Below, in pieces: positions 27,182 through 36,028 of a stretch of 64,000 nt of DNA. The translations under genes and the position numbers were made by a program. The stretch is from Nocardia brevicatena NBRC 12119 (lineage in GTDB: Bacteria > Actinomycetota > Actinomycetes > Mycobacteriales > Mycobacteriaceae). Where the stretch lies: assembly GCF_000308495.1 (NCBI RefSeq), contig NZ_BAFU01000246.1, positions 31,863 through 95,862 on the forward strand, in the 5' to 3' direction. Below the pieces are notes generated by a model. The model searched no databases and had not been told where the DNA came from. It saw nothing but the letters and a program-made list of their open reading frames with translations. Every line of letters starts with the position of its first letter. Position 1 is the first letter of the stretch.

Positions 27182-28089
27182 TTATTGCAGCTCGGCAAGG
27201 GCGGGTGCGACGAATGCTGGTGTGTTGGGGCCGATGTCGCCGGAGAGGAAGTCGTACGGGTGGTTGCGACAGTGTCGAATGGCTTCGAGGGCGAGGAAGC
27301 CGGCGGCGTAGGCGTTGCTGAGGCGAAGCTGCCAGAGGACGGTGGCGATAGTGCCTTGTCTTCCTGCGGCGGCGCGGGGAAGGTACTGGGCTGCTTGGTC
27401 GACGGGTGAGGCCCACAGGTAACCGACGACTGTTTCGTTGAGGGTGATGGGATAGTAATGGACGGTGGTGTCGGTGTGTTGGGCGTAGGTGGGGGCACGA
27501 CCGAGTATGGAGTGCTCCAGCCTTGTGAACGGTCCCAGAGACTTCCGTCGGGCAGCTCGCCGTCCTGTAGCCAGGGACCGTCGTCCAGGGGTGGTCCTTC
27601 TGGGTTGATCCGATCCCAGAGCTCGTGGAGAGTAGAGGCTTCGGATTCGACGGCGTCGGCGGGTGTACCGCCGCACTGTGGGGTCTTCGGGGACGCCGAT
27701 CCGGCTTCTGATCGCTTGGACCGGAGTGTGGCCTTGCCGATAGTTCAGAGTGAGTCGGTCATACCAGAACTCTGGGCAGATGAGGTTGTCCGAGTCGGCT
27801 GCAAGTGTGCGTTTGTATCCGGCGGCTTTGCCGCTGGTGGCTCCCCAGAGGGCTCCGATCAGTTGGCCGCCGCGCACGACCGGGAGATAACGGACCGGTC
27901 GTCGCGTCCAAGGCGAGTATTCCTCAGGTATGGAGGGAAGTGGGGGCGGAGATGGTTGATTGCGGGGGGTCTGGGGTGTGAGCTCGGCTGTGTGTGGGGC
28001 AGCTCGTCTTGTAACCACCACTCGATGCCGGTGGGGCGATTCGACGATTCTGGTGAGAGGCCGTGGCCGGGCTCGCGCTTATCATGCAT
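27182..28089 (-). pseudogene. Frameshifted protein of unknown function at toxin-like locus
   Basis: Coding character is obvious but moves between frames. An N-terminus beginning at ATG 28089 (MHDKREPGHGLSPESSNRPT) shifts into YSPWTRRPVRYLPVVRGGQL, then into ESEASTLHELWDRINPEGPP (about 27540-27660), then back to VHYYPITLNETVVGYLWASP and on to the end. At least three shifts are needed, so it is not functional as it stands. No domain is recognised. Because it follows the two IQM-domain genes on the same strand, it could be a decayed immunity or chaperone gene; that is inference. Confidence 0.6.
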
Positions 28090-28285
28090 GGGAGGTACTT
28101 TCCGAGTGGTTGTTGTGCCGATCAGCGCCCGCGCTTCGGCCGCCGAGTATCCCGTGCCGCTTGGAGAACGTGGGATGGTTTGAAACCGTGCCGGGTGATA
28201 ATCCCTCGGCATGACGGGCAGGAGTGGGCACGGGACCGGTATCAGTGGTGTTGTCGGTGCGTGTGACGGCTGGAACCCGCTGCGC

Positions 28286-29395
28286 CTACGGAATGTCCGG
28301 CGGTGAGTGGTATTCGACTTGCCTATCATCAATGTGCACACCCTGTCGGCGTAGATTGTCGACCACCTGGCGCGTGAAATAACGTGCCGGTCGATAGTGG
28401 GTGCTGTGGTCCGAGATCAGTTGGACCCTTCCCTGCGCGACCTGTAGTTCACCGGCGCCTGCCACGGGCATGCCCGCCAGAAAGCTGGAGTGGTGGAACT
28501 CGCCCAGGATATGGTATGGCGACGAATAGATATTTCCCACGGAATCCATGACAAAGATCGCCCGTCCACCGCCAGGGGTCCATAGCGTGCGGGAATTCAT
28601 TGTGTCGATCGGTTGCCCATCGTTGTTATAGAGAATTCCGTTATGCACATGGATGCGGAACGATAGCCGTTCTTCGGCGTTAAGATACCTGACTTGCTTT
28701 CCATTCCACACCGGGTTTCCAGGAAGGTTTTCACCTTGGAACTCCGGTTGTAGCTCTGTTGTTCTGTACAGCGGATGGAGATGGGTAGGCCGGTTGGGGT
28801 CGAGGAGTGGTGTGAGCATGTCTTCGGTGAGGTCGGTGTTCGGTACCAGTTCGTTAACCACGTCTGAAAAAGAAACACTTTCATCGTTGGTGGCGAGCAT
28901 TGTATCGTAGCTTTCGTCCCAGTAGGGGGAGAAAAAACCGAGCTCGACACCGGATTTCATCCGTAGTAGAAGAAATGCTCCGTTCGCCGGATTGTAGTAG
29001 AAGTTTCTTTTCACCCTGGATTCTACATTCGGAAAGGAAGTGTGTATCCGCGCGATAGGCCGTGCGGATGCCATAAAATCGCCCATCCTTTCCTTGGATA
29101 ATCTGAGATACGGGAGCTCCGGCCAGGGGCGCAGTTCATCCATGCGATGCACCACTCTGGTCAAAAACTCTCGAATCTCTGTGGCGGGCCACTTGACTTC
29201 AATCGCCGTAGGCAGCGGTTCTACGTGGAGCAACCCATACCGCAGTGCAGAGTATTCCTCATCGGGCGTGAGATCGAAGACGGGCTCTGTCAACAGAGCA
29301 TTGGATATTCTATCGACAATATCTTGGTTCAGTTCGTTTTCGAACCGAATGTGATACAAAATTGTATTGACGACTCCCGGCCATGTGTCGATCAT
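28286..29395 (-). CDS. Protein with second IQM-like C-terminal domain
   Basis: A 369-residue protein. Residues 1 to about 200 form a unique, unrecognised region with no secretion signal. The last 150 residues repeat the C-terminal domain of the upstream large protein: NPVWNGKQVRYL, RIHVHNGILYNNDGQPIDT, RAIFVMDSVGNIYSS, FHHSSFLAGMPVAGAGEL and STHYRP. Base composition is visibly lower in GC than the flanks, suggesting recent acquisition. It starts 16 bases after the large gene on the same strand, so the two are probably co-transcribed. It may be an alternative effector cassette or a regulator of the large protein. Confidence 0.75.
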   Translation of the reverse strand: MIDTWPGVVNTILYHIRFENELNQDIVDRISNALLTEPVFDLTPDEEYSALRYGLLHVEPLPTAIEVKWPATEIREFLTRVVHRMDELRPWPELPYLRLSKERMGDFMASARPIARIHTSFPNVESRVKRNFYYNPANGAFLLLRMKSGVELGFFSPYWDESYDTMLATNDESVSFSDVVNELVPNTDLTEDMLTPLLDPNRPTHLHPLYRTTELQPEFQGENLPGNPVWNGKQVRYLNAEERLSFRIHVHNGILYNNDGQPIDTMNSRTLWTPGGGRAIFVMDSVGNIYSSPYHILGEFHHSSFLAGMPVAGAGELQVAQGRVQLISDHSTHYRPARYFTRQVVDNLRRQGVHIDDRQVEYHSPPDIP

Positions 29396-29411
29396 CAGTG
29401 CATTCCTTCCA

Positions 29412-32400
29412 TCAGCCCATCGCTTGAAGGTTTACTTGCCTCGGGCTGATAGCGATCCCGAGATTCCGTAGGTGGTGGATAGCCTGGAGTGTATATATCC
29501 GTTCAGGCCGGTAATGTCCGCTGGAGTCGGTGAAGAATTGCAACTCGCCATCGACTACCACCAATTCTCCGGCGGCCGCAACAGGTTCACCGGCGAGGAA
29601 GCTGGAGTGATGAAAGACTCCCGGCTCATGGTGGTTCGACGCATACAAGTTACCCTGCTGGTCCATGACGAAAATTGCTCGTCCTTGCCCTCCCCATGCA
29701 GAATGGCCCCCTCGCGTATCGAATAGTTCTCCATTGGCGTCATACAGGCGCCCATTGTGCACTATTAGTCGGAACTGCTGTCTTCCGTTGACATCGAAGT
29801 ATTCTACGGTACTGGGTCGAGGTTCCGTCCATACGCTGTTCCCAGGTATGTGTTCTCCCCGATAGGACTCGATCATAGGGGTGGCATGGAACGGTGGGGT
29901 CGATCCAAAAGGACTTTCCGGGAACGCGCCCTCGACATGCTGTTCCACCTGGTCCGGATTACTCGGCGGAATATGTGGTGCCGGAGTTGACATGTGCTGC
30001 GGCGGTACTGGCGCAGCCGGGGGGAGCGGGTGGGAGGGGGCGCTTGACCTGGTCCATGGGAAGAAACGCCGCCAACCCCTGGGGCGTTCGGGGCTGGGTA
30101 CGCCCCACGACTGCTGATGTGGCGGCCACCCCGGAGGAGTTCCGACACTCGGCGGTGATCCCTGTGGGTGGCCGGCGGCATTTGTAGCGATGGGCAGCTG
30201 CGGGATCGGGGGCGAGGGGAAGCTCCGATGAGGCGGTGGTTCGGATAGCGGCGCCCGGAAGTCCCGAGGATCGGAATGAGGCGTTCCTGGGGGCCTGCTC
30301 CAATTGGTCCGTTGCGCGGTGTTCGGTGTGGGCGTGCTCGTGCGCGGCGGGCCCTGACGTTGAGGTGGCGTCCCAGGGTCGCGGTGTGGCGGGTTCCCTG
30401 GTGTTTGCTGGTGCAGACTGTTCGACGGGCGAGTATCACGGTGCTCGGGGGTGGCGGGGGTGTTGTCGGGCCTCGCCAGTGGTGTTGTGCCGGGTGGGAA
30501 GTCGTTTGGGTGTTGCGGTTGTATTGAGCGGGGGACATGGTGATTGGCCTGCGGTTGAGAGGGAGTCGATACGCCCGAAGTGATGGTGGGCCGGGTATCG
30601 CCGTGCGGACCGGGCGTGGCTCGATTATTGAGCAGAGGCGGCACCGATTCTGGGGCGCGGTTGTCCGGAAAAGGTCGACTCGTGCCGAACGGAGTGAGAG
30701 GAGCGTCGACGGCAGGCGGGGTGCGGTTCGCTGCAGTGGTGTCGAGAAGGTTGAGGGGGCGATTCATCCACGCAGGTGGGCGGAGGATGTCGATATGAGC
30801 GCTCGGGGAATTGAGGTCGATATCCGGGCGCATCGGGTTGGTCCGGGCATTGGGAGCGGTTCCGGCTGTCGGTGTTGCCGCAGTGGTGGGGTGATGAGGT
30901 GCGTTTCGGTTCTCTGATGCCGGGGGAGCGGCGGGGGAGCGGTTCGAGGTGGGTTCGGTATGTCTCGGGGCCGACGGTGTGGAGTCGGTACTGCCGTCAT
31001 TTCTCGAGCTTGTGTCAAAGCTCGGTGCTCGATCGGGAGTATGCGAGGGACGGCGGTTATCCGGCCTGGTCGCGGTACTCGCGTTCGCCGAGGTGGGGTG
31101 AATGGTGGCAGGTGTGGTGGTGGATGGGTCGCCGGGGGCACCGGATGTGATTGGGCGGAGGGTGGTTTCGGAGGACGGTGGGGTTGTCGACGGGGTAAGG
31201 GCGGGAGTTCCTGCCGACGTGGTGTCGGTGGCTGTGGCTGCCGACGTGGTCGTGCTTTCTGTTGGAGACGAAGGGGTTTCGGGATGGTCCGGTGGAACGG
31301 GCTGGTTCGGTCGGTTCGTGCCGCCGGTGTCCGTTCCGCTGGTAGCCGGAGGGGTGGAGGAGGTGGCTGCCGATGGGGATTGAGTGGTCGGCCCCGCGTC
31401 CTGCGAGGTAGGTGTGGAGGGGGTCGCGGGGGTGGTCGGCGTGGTGTGATGCGGGCCAGGGGTGGTCGGGTTTTGTTGCATGGCCGGCATTTCAGGGGTG
31501 GCTGGTGTGTCGCCCGGATCGGTGAACAGGCGTAGCGAGCTCAGCGGCGGGGTCTGTGGGACGCTGGTGGTCGGTTGTTGCTCTTCCGGCGGTGTGTTTG
31601 TGGTATCCGGGTTGTCGGTGGTGGTCGGGCCGGTGGGGGTAGGCCGATCTGCGGGGTTGTCGCTCGGCGCCGTGGAAGGCTGACCGGTGGGGTGGCCGTT
31701 CGGGGTGGTGGCAGGGCCGCTCTGATCACCAGAGCTGCCAGGGTCGCCGGTGGAAGACGGTGACGAGGTGTCGGTGGGGGAGGTTTGTCCTGTCGACGGT
31801 GGGGGGCCGTCCTCGATGGTCTCGGTTGGGGCGGGTTGCTGAGGGGAAGTGCTTTCTGCCGGCGTGGCCTGCTGTGAGGGCGTGTTCTCCGTGGTGGCAG
31901 GAGTCTGCTGCGGCGGAGTGGTGTCCGAGGTTCCGGTAGACGACTGCTGCGGCGGGGTCGAGGTATCCGGGCCGTTTCCGGGGCCGGACTGTGTCGAGGG
32001 CTGCGACCGACCGTTCTCCGTACCGGCGGGCCCCGCGGACTGTGGGGGCGGGGTCTGCGCAGAAGCGGTCTGTGTCGGCTGTGCTTGGGAGGTGTTGTCG
32101 GAGTGGGTCGATGCGTCCGATGCTTCGGTACCGGTGCCCTGCGGGGAACCCTCGCCCTGATTCTGGTTTTGCCGGTTCTCGATGTCGCCCGACCGAGTCC
32201 CCGAGCGGTCCTGCTCTTGGTTTCGACTGCCCTGGTCCTGGGCATCGCCTCGATTCTGCTGTTCGTCTCCGCTGTCCTCGCTGTCGTCGCCGGTATCGGT
32301 GCCGTGGTGTCCGGCCGATTCGATACCCCGCTGCGCACCGCCTACGGCCGAGGAGGTCAAATTCTCCGGGCTCAACGCGTTGGAGAGGCTGAACGGGCGA

Positions 32401-33233
32401 TCGTTCAACGCCGCGTCGGTGGCCTCACCGGCCACGTTTCCTGCGATGGAGGCCGCGGTTTCGGTCGCTGCGTCGGTGGCCGCCTTGCCGACGGTGTTGC
32501 CGATATTGTTCTGTGCCAACCCGTCCGGTCCCAGAGCACCGGTCACCGCACCCGTCGCCGCGGCGGTCAAAGCGGTCTTCCCGGCCTCTTTCCAGTCCTC
32601 GGCGGTCAGGTCGTCGCGGCGGCCGGCGGCCACCTGCACCGCCTCGAGCCCGATCTCGAGCCCGGCCTCTTCGAGCACCGCCGCCCAGGCGCCGCGCACG
32701 GCGGCACGAGCGGCGGCGGTGGCCGCGGCACGTGACATGAGCCGGGTCAACAGTTGTTTGATCAGCATGCGGATAGTGATCCGCGTGGCGACCTGGGCGG
32801 CGGCGGCCTCGGCGGCGCCGGCGGGGGCGCCGAGGCCGGTGGCCATGGCCGCCAGGGCGGCGGTCATCTCGATGGCGAAGATCACCAGTGCGCCGATCAC
32901 CATGAGTTTGGCATGTTCGATATCGGCGGCGCCGTCGCCGATTTCGTCGGCGAGCGACTCGATATGGGCGATCAGGCCTTCGAACGCGCCTTTACCGCCA
33001 CCGAGTTTGTCCCAGTGTTGGGCCAAGGCCTGCCCGGTCTGCGCGTCCAAGCCGCCCAACACCAGTTCGATGGCGTGAGTGGCCTCGCCGTCCAGTTCAC
33101 GCAGGTCCCCGGCCAGCGTGGTCCAGGCGGTCTCGATGCGCCGCATGGCGGTTTCGTCACCCTCGGGCCAGTCCCCGGCACCGACGACGTATTTGGCCAC
33201 CCACTGCAGGGATTCGGGGATCTCGATACCCAT
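29412..33233 (-). CDS. ESX-type polymorphic secreted protein with IQM-like C-terminus
   Basis: A large modular protein of 1273 residues from ATG 33233. Residues 1-120 (MGIEIPESLQWVAKYVVGAG, with Trp-rich helices) match the WXG100-like start of actinobacterial type VII substrates. Residues about 120-330 are Ala-rich and partly hydrophobic, as in CpnT-like proteins. About 370-1110 is a Pro/Ser/Thr/Gln-rich disordered linker. Residues 1120-1273 form a C-terminal domain (IFVMDQQGNLYAS, FHHSSFLAGEPVAAAGEL, SSGHYRP) that closely resembles the core of plant IQM proteins as I remember them. The architecture is that of a polymorphic toxin or effector. No ESX secretion machinery is in the window. Confidence 0.85.
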   Translation of the reverse strand: MGIEIPESLQWVAKYVVGAGDWPEGDETAMRRIETAWTTLAGDLRELDGEATHAIELVLGGLDAQTGQALAQHWDKLGGGKGAFEGLIAHIESLADEIGDGAADIEHAKLMVIGALVIFAIEMTAALAAMATGLGAPAGAAEAAAAQVATRITIRMLIKQLLTRLMSRAAATAAARAAVRGAWAAVLEEAGLEIGLEAVQVAAGRRDDLTAEDWKEAGKTALTAAATGAVTGALGPDGLAQNNIGNTVGKAATDAATETAASIAGNVAGEATDAALNDRPFSLSNALSPENLTSSAVGGAQRGIESAGHHGTDTGDDSEDSGDEQQNRGDAQDQGSRNQEQDRSGTRSGDIENRQNQNQGEGSPQGTGTEASDASTHSDNTSQAQPTQTASAQTPPPQSAGPAGTENGRSQPSTQSGPGNGPDTSTPPQQSSTGTSDTTPPQQTPATTENTPSQQATPAESTSPQQPAPTETIEDGPPPSTGQTSPTDTSSPSSTGDPGSSGDQSGPATTPNGHPTGQPSTAPSDNPADRPTPTGPTTTDNPDTTNTPPEEQQPTTSVPQTPPLSSLRLFTDPGDTPATPEMPAMQQNPTTPGPHHTTPTTPATPSTPTSQDAGPTTQSPSAATSSTPPATSGTDTGGTNRPNQPVPPDHPETPSSPTESTTTSAATATDTTSAGTPALTPSTTPPSSETTLRPITSGAPGDPSTTTPATIHPTSANASTATRPDNRRPSHTPDRAPSFDTSSRNDGSTDSTPSAPRHTEPTSNRSPAAPPASENRNAPHHPTTAATPTAGTAPNARTNPMRPDIDLNSPSAHIDILRPPAWMNRPLNLLDTTAANRTPPAVDAPLTPFGTSRPFPDNRAPESVPPLLNNRATPGPHGDTRPTITSGVSTPSQPQANHHVPRSIQPQHPNDFPPGTTPLARPDNTPATPEHRDTRPSNSLHQQTPGNPPHRDPGTPPQRQGPPRTSTPTPNTAQRTNWSRPPGTPHSDPRDFRAPLSEPPPHRSFPSPPIPQLPIATNAAGHPQGSPPSVGTPPGWPPHQQSWGVPSPERPRGWRRFFPWTRSSAPSHPLPPAAPVPPQHMSTPAPHIPPSNPDQVEQHVEGAFPESPFGSTPPFHATPMIESYRGEHIPGNSVWTEPRPSTVEYFDVNGRQQFRLIVHNGRLYDANGELFDTRGGHSAWGGQGRAIFVMDQQGNLYASNHHEPGVFHHSSFLAGEPVAAAGELVVVDGELQFFTDSSGHYRPERIYTLQAIHHLRNLGIAISPRQVNLQAMG

Positions 33234-33523
33234 CAGCACCCACCCCGCCCACGGTGCCCCCGTGAGGCCTCGCCCCAACGCATGGCGATGCGCGCGACCG
33301 CGTGTCGGGTATCGGTCATCATGCTCCCCCGTGTCGAGTTCGGTGCCATCACACGTATTCGACGCGGCGATCCGCCGACCGGTTCCACCGAGAGCAAAAC
33401 TTCTTCCGGCGCACTTCCGCCCGCTGAGCCCGCGTTCCCCGGATATCCTGCCCGCATCCGGGCGATCCGGAAAATACCCTGGTCGCGAGCTGTCGACCGG
33501 GCGACGGCGCCCGTCGACGGCAA
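33233..33523 (-). CDS. Small ORF coupled to the secreted-protein gene
   Basis: A 96-codon frame whose TGA shares one base with the ATG of the large secreted-protein gene (TGATG), suggesting translational coupling. The start is uncertain: internal Met residues at MRAGYPGN or MAPNSTRG are possible. No family is recognised, although small partner proteins are usual immediately upstream of ESX-type effectors. Confidence 0.35.
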   Translation of the reverse strand: MPSTGAVARSTARDQGIFRIARMRAGYPGNAGSAGGSAPEEVLLSVEPVGGSPRRIRVMAPNSTRGSMMTDTRHAVARIAMRWGEASRGHRGRGGC

Positions 33524-34433
33524 TGAGCGGAGCCATCACATGCGGGGTGAGGTTTATCGCGGGCAGTTCGACGATACGGGCGAGCGTGTAGCCGTGGGCA
33601 AGCGCGGCCGAGCGCACTCGCGCGGTGTCACGCCCGATAGGGGACCGATGTCCATACGCACACAACCGCTTACACGGCCGACCATGCCCTTGCGGCGTAT
33701 ACGTGGCGCCGGCTTCGTCCCTTTCGAATCGCTGCCGAGGGGACGCGGTAGGTGCGGCGGTTCCCGCCGGCAGGGCGGTTCGTTCGAGCACGACGGCAAC
33801 GGCGTGCAGAGGCGAACGGACGAGACGCACCGGAGGATCGGGGGCGAGGGGTGCGGTCCATCTCGGTGATGCCCTTCGGATTTCACCGCTTTCCTCCTGG
33901 AACTCCCGTGGTCCAGGTATCAATCCGTCCCTGGTGATACCAGCGGTACGGTACACCGTTATCGACGCAGAACCTCGCCACGCGACGGTCGGGATGTTTC
34001 AGGATCGGCCTGCCTGCTGTGACGCCGTGCTATCCGGCCCCGGAAAGTAGGGTCTACCGGTCGACGCCGAAATCTACTATGACGTAGTATCTCGAGCGCG
34101 GCCGGCCGCACATCCCCCCATGCGAGCCGGCCCCGTTCGGATCGTCATCCCCCTGCCGGTCCGAACCTGAACAGGTGTCACCGGACTCCTCCCCCCCGAG
34201 TCCGGTGACACCGCCCGTTTCGGGCTGTCGGGAAGCCGCGGGAAACCCCCTGAACCCGGTTCCGCCGCCCGGCTCGATGTTCTTCGAAACCCGAGATTTC
34301 ACGCTGTTGTCATTCCGTAACGGGTGCGCGACCGGGAAGTGGCCGTGGGCGGTCGCGGGTGTGCGAGTATGGCTCCTGCTCCATCCGGTTCATCCAGAGT
34401 TTGTCCGTTCACATCGCATGAAGGGAAGCTCAG
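33524..34433. other. Gene-free stretch with hairpin and small palindrome
   Basis: About 900 bases between the minus-strand secreted-protein locus and the plus-strand coiled-coil gene, with no supported gene. It contains a strong hairpin (34174-34212) and a TACTA-N5-TAGTA inverted motif at 34075-34089, and probably holds promoters for both directions. Confidence 0.5.
34174..34212. terminator. Perfect 15-bp hairpin with C-rich loop
   Basis: GGTGTCACCGGACTC (34174-34188) is followed by a nine-base C-rich loop and its exact reverse complement (34198-34212). It is strong enough to act as a terminator or attenuator, but no T-run follows and no gene ends directly at it. It may instead shape the leader of the coiled-coil gene 220 bases downstream. 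Confidence 0.4.
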
Positions 34434-34925
34434 ATGGCACAAGAATCCACCGCTGTCGCCAACCGCAACAACATCCAGGAGCCGCAGGGCTACGAGGTGC
34501 TGCGGATGGGCCTCGACGAGGCGCGACAGGAGTTGCAGAGCGCTCGGCAGTACGCCCAGCAGGCGCAGAACCTTGCCCGTCAGGCGCAACAGCAGGCGCG
34601 TCAGGTCCAATACCAGGCCCAGATCGCGCAGAACGATGCCAACCAGGCCGTTCAGCAGGCCCAGCAGGCGCGTCAGCAGGCGATTCAGTCGCAGAACCAG
34701 GCCCAGCAGGCGCAGAGCGAGGCCGATCGGGCGCAGAACCAGGCGCAGCAGGCGCAGGGCGAGGCCAACCAGGCCAATCAGCGTGCCCAGTCGTCGCAGG
34801 ACCAGGCCGATCAGGCCGCCCAGCTGGCTCAGCAGGCGGAGGATCAGGCCAACCGCTCCCAGGATCGCATCATGCAGTGGGAGTTGCAGATGCACCAGAT
34901 GCGTCAGCAGATGCAGATGCGGTAG
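34434..34925 (+). CDS. Ala/Gln-rich coiled-coil repeat protein
   Basis: A 163-residue protein dominated by Ala and Gln from residue 30 to 145. Alanine recurs in a heptad-like pattern with almost no large hydrophobic residue, as in an alanine coiled coil. Two near-identical 14-residue units, QNQAQQAQSEADRA and QNQAQQAQGEANQA, are 42 bases apart, showing growth by two-heptad duplication. The tail is Met/Gln rich (MQWELQMHQMRQQMQMR). There is no signal peptide or membrane segment. GAAGGGAAGC precedes ATG 34434. Function is unknown; a structural or scaffold role is possible. Confidence 0.75.
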   Translation: MAQESTAVANRNNIQEPQGYEVLRMGLDEARQELQSARQYAQQAQNLARQAQQQARQVQYQAQIAQNDANQAVQQAQQARQQAIQSQNQAQQAQSEADRAQNQAQQAQGEANQANQRAQSSQDQADQAAQLAQQAEDQANRSQDRIMQWELQMHQMRQQMQMR

Positions 34926-35081
34926 GTGCGGCCATATCGAACTTCCGTTCGGTAATGCTGCGAAGTCGATGCCACCAGGTCTTTGCGATCTGGTGGCATC
35001 GAACGTTGGGAGTCGGTCTTCGGCGGTCGCCGGTATCGGTTCCGGGAGCGCGGCCGGGCGTAGTTGTTCGGTGAGCAGGCG

Positions 35082-35490
35082 TCACAGTCGTTCGCGATGG
35101 GCGGGACCGTCGAGCCAGGCCCGTACCGGCCGCCATCCGTGGTAGTAGGCGAATACGTAGGGGTTCGGCTCCTTCACCAGGGTGAGTACCGCCGCGGCTC
35201 GGCAGAGCCGGGCGTGGGCGGTTTCGAACACCGATTCGGGTAATCGGTCGATCGGCAGCCCAGGCATTGGCGGGCGTAGTCGCGCAGCGGCAGGTCGGTG
35301 CCGGCGGGTCGGCTCGCCACGGTCCGCATGGCCCGGGTCGGGGCCCTCGGATAGGCGGCGCGACCGGGGCCGAAGGGGAAGCCGTCCAGCAGTCGGTCGG
35401 CATCGTCGACCGGTCGGCCGGGCTCCTCGGCATCGACCCGGTGCGCCATTCCCGTAGGCCGCGATAGCCGAGCACCGGCAGTGGTGGTCG
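35082..35490 (-). pseudogene. C-terminal remnant of an unknown gene
   Basis: The minus strand reads coding-like sequence in two frames: EEPGRPVDDADRLLDGFPFG to LPLRDYARQCLGCRSTDYPNR, then VFETAHARLCRAAAVLTLVK through VFAYYHGWRPVRAWLDGP. The join lies near 35250. The N-terminus appears to be cut at the junction with the TetR remnant. I do not recognise the family. Confidence 0.5.
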
Positions 35491-35500
35491 TATCGCGGCT

Positions 35501-35974
35501 CACTCGGTCGAAGCGCAGTGCCGGCAGCGCGAATTCCGCCGGCTGATGCGATGCCACCGCTGGGTTTCCGCACTCCTCGGCACCCGGCCGCTGCTCGGAC
35601 CCAATGCTCTGGAACGTTCGGAAGGCACCTATGCGGCCCTCGTTCGGGCCGGGCTGACAGGTCCGCTGCTCATCGCCGCCGTGAGCGCGGTGACCGATTA
35701 CACCCACGGGTTCGTGAGCGCCGAGAACGCATGGCGCTCCCGGGTCCGCGATCCGGACGACGAGGCCGAATTGCGACGGGAGGCGCAGCAATGTCTCGCC
35801 GAACGCCATCCGATACTGCACCGGCACGCACAACTGGACTATGCGGATTTCGACGCCGGTTTCGACCTCGGCCCGGAAATCGTGCTCGACGGTATCCGAG
35901 TCCAGGTGGACCGCAAGGAGTCCACCGCGTCGACCGAGCCCGCGGCCGGGCCGTCCGACGGCCGACCAGGGTAG
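35501..35974 (+). pseudogene. TetR-family C-terminal remnant
   Basis: From about 35507 the plus strand reads the effector-binding part of a TetR regulator of the tetracycline-type C-terminal class (RPLLGPNALERSEGTYAALV, TDYTHGFVSAENAW, FDLGPEIVLDGIRVQVDR). The DNA-binding N-terminus is absent and no start with a ribosome-binding site is present. Together with the divergent remnant to its left, it suggests one deletion removed both 5' ends and the shared promoter. Confidence 0.65.
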
Positions 35975-36028
35975 CGGTCCCACCGAATTCGCCTGCCCCA
36001 TTGATCGTTTCCGCTTCGGGAGGGCAGG

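Noticed and set aside
32085-33869. Long Gly/Val-rich plus-strand frames
   Set aside because: Antisense to the secreted protein; the composition is what the reverse of a Pro/Ser/Thr linker gives.
33234-33956. N-terminal extension of the large secreted protein by about 240 residues
   Set aside because: The extension has Arg-rich random composition, while MGIEIPESLQWVAKYV at 33233 is the typical family start.
34560-34860. Repeated CAGGCGCAG units resembling a repeat array
   Set aside because: They are in-frame heptad repeats of a coiled-coil gene with no spacers, not a CRISPR array.
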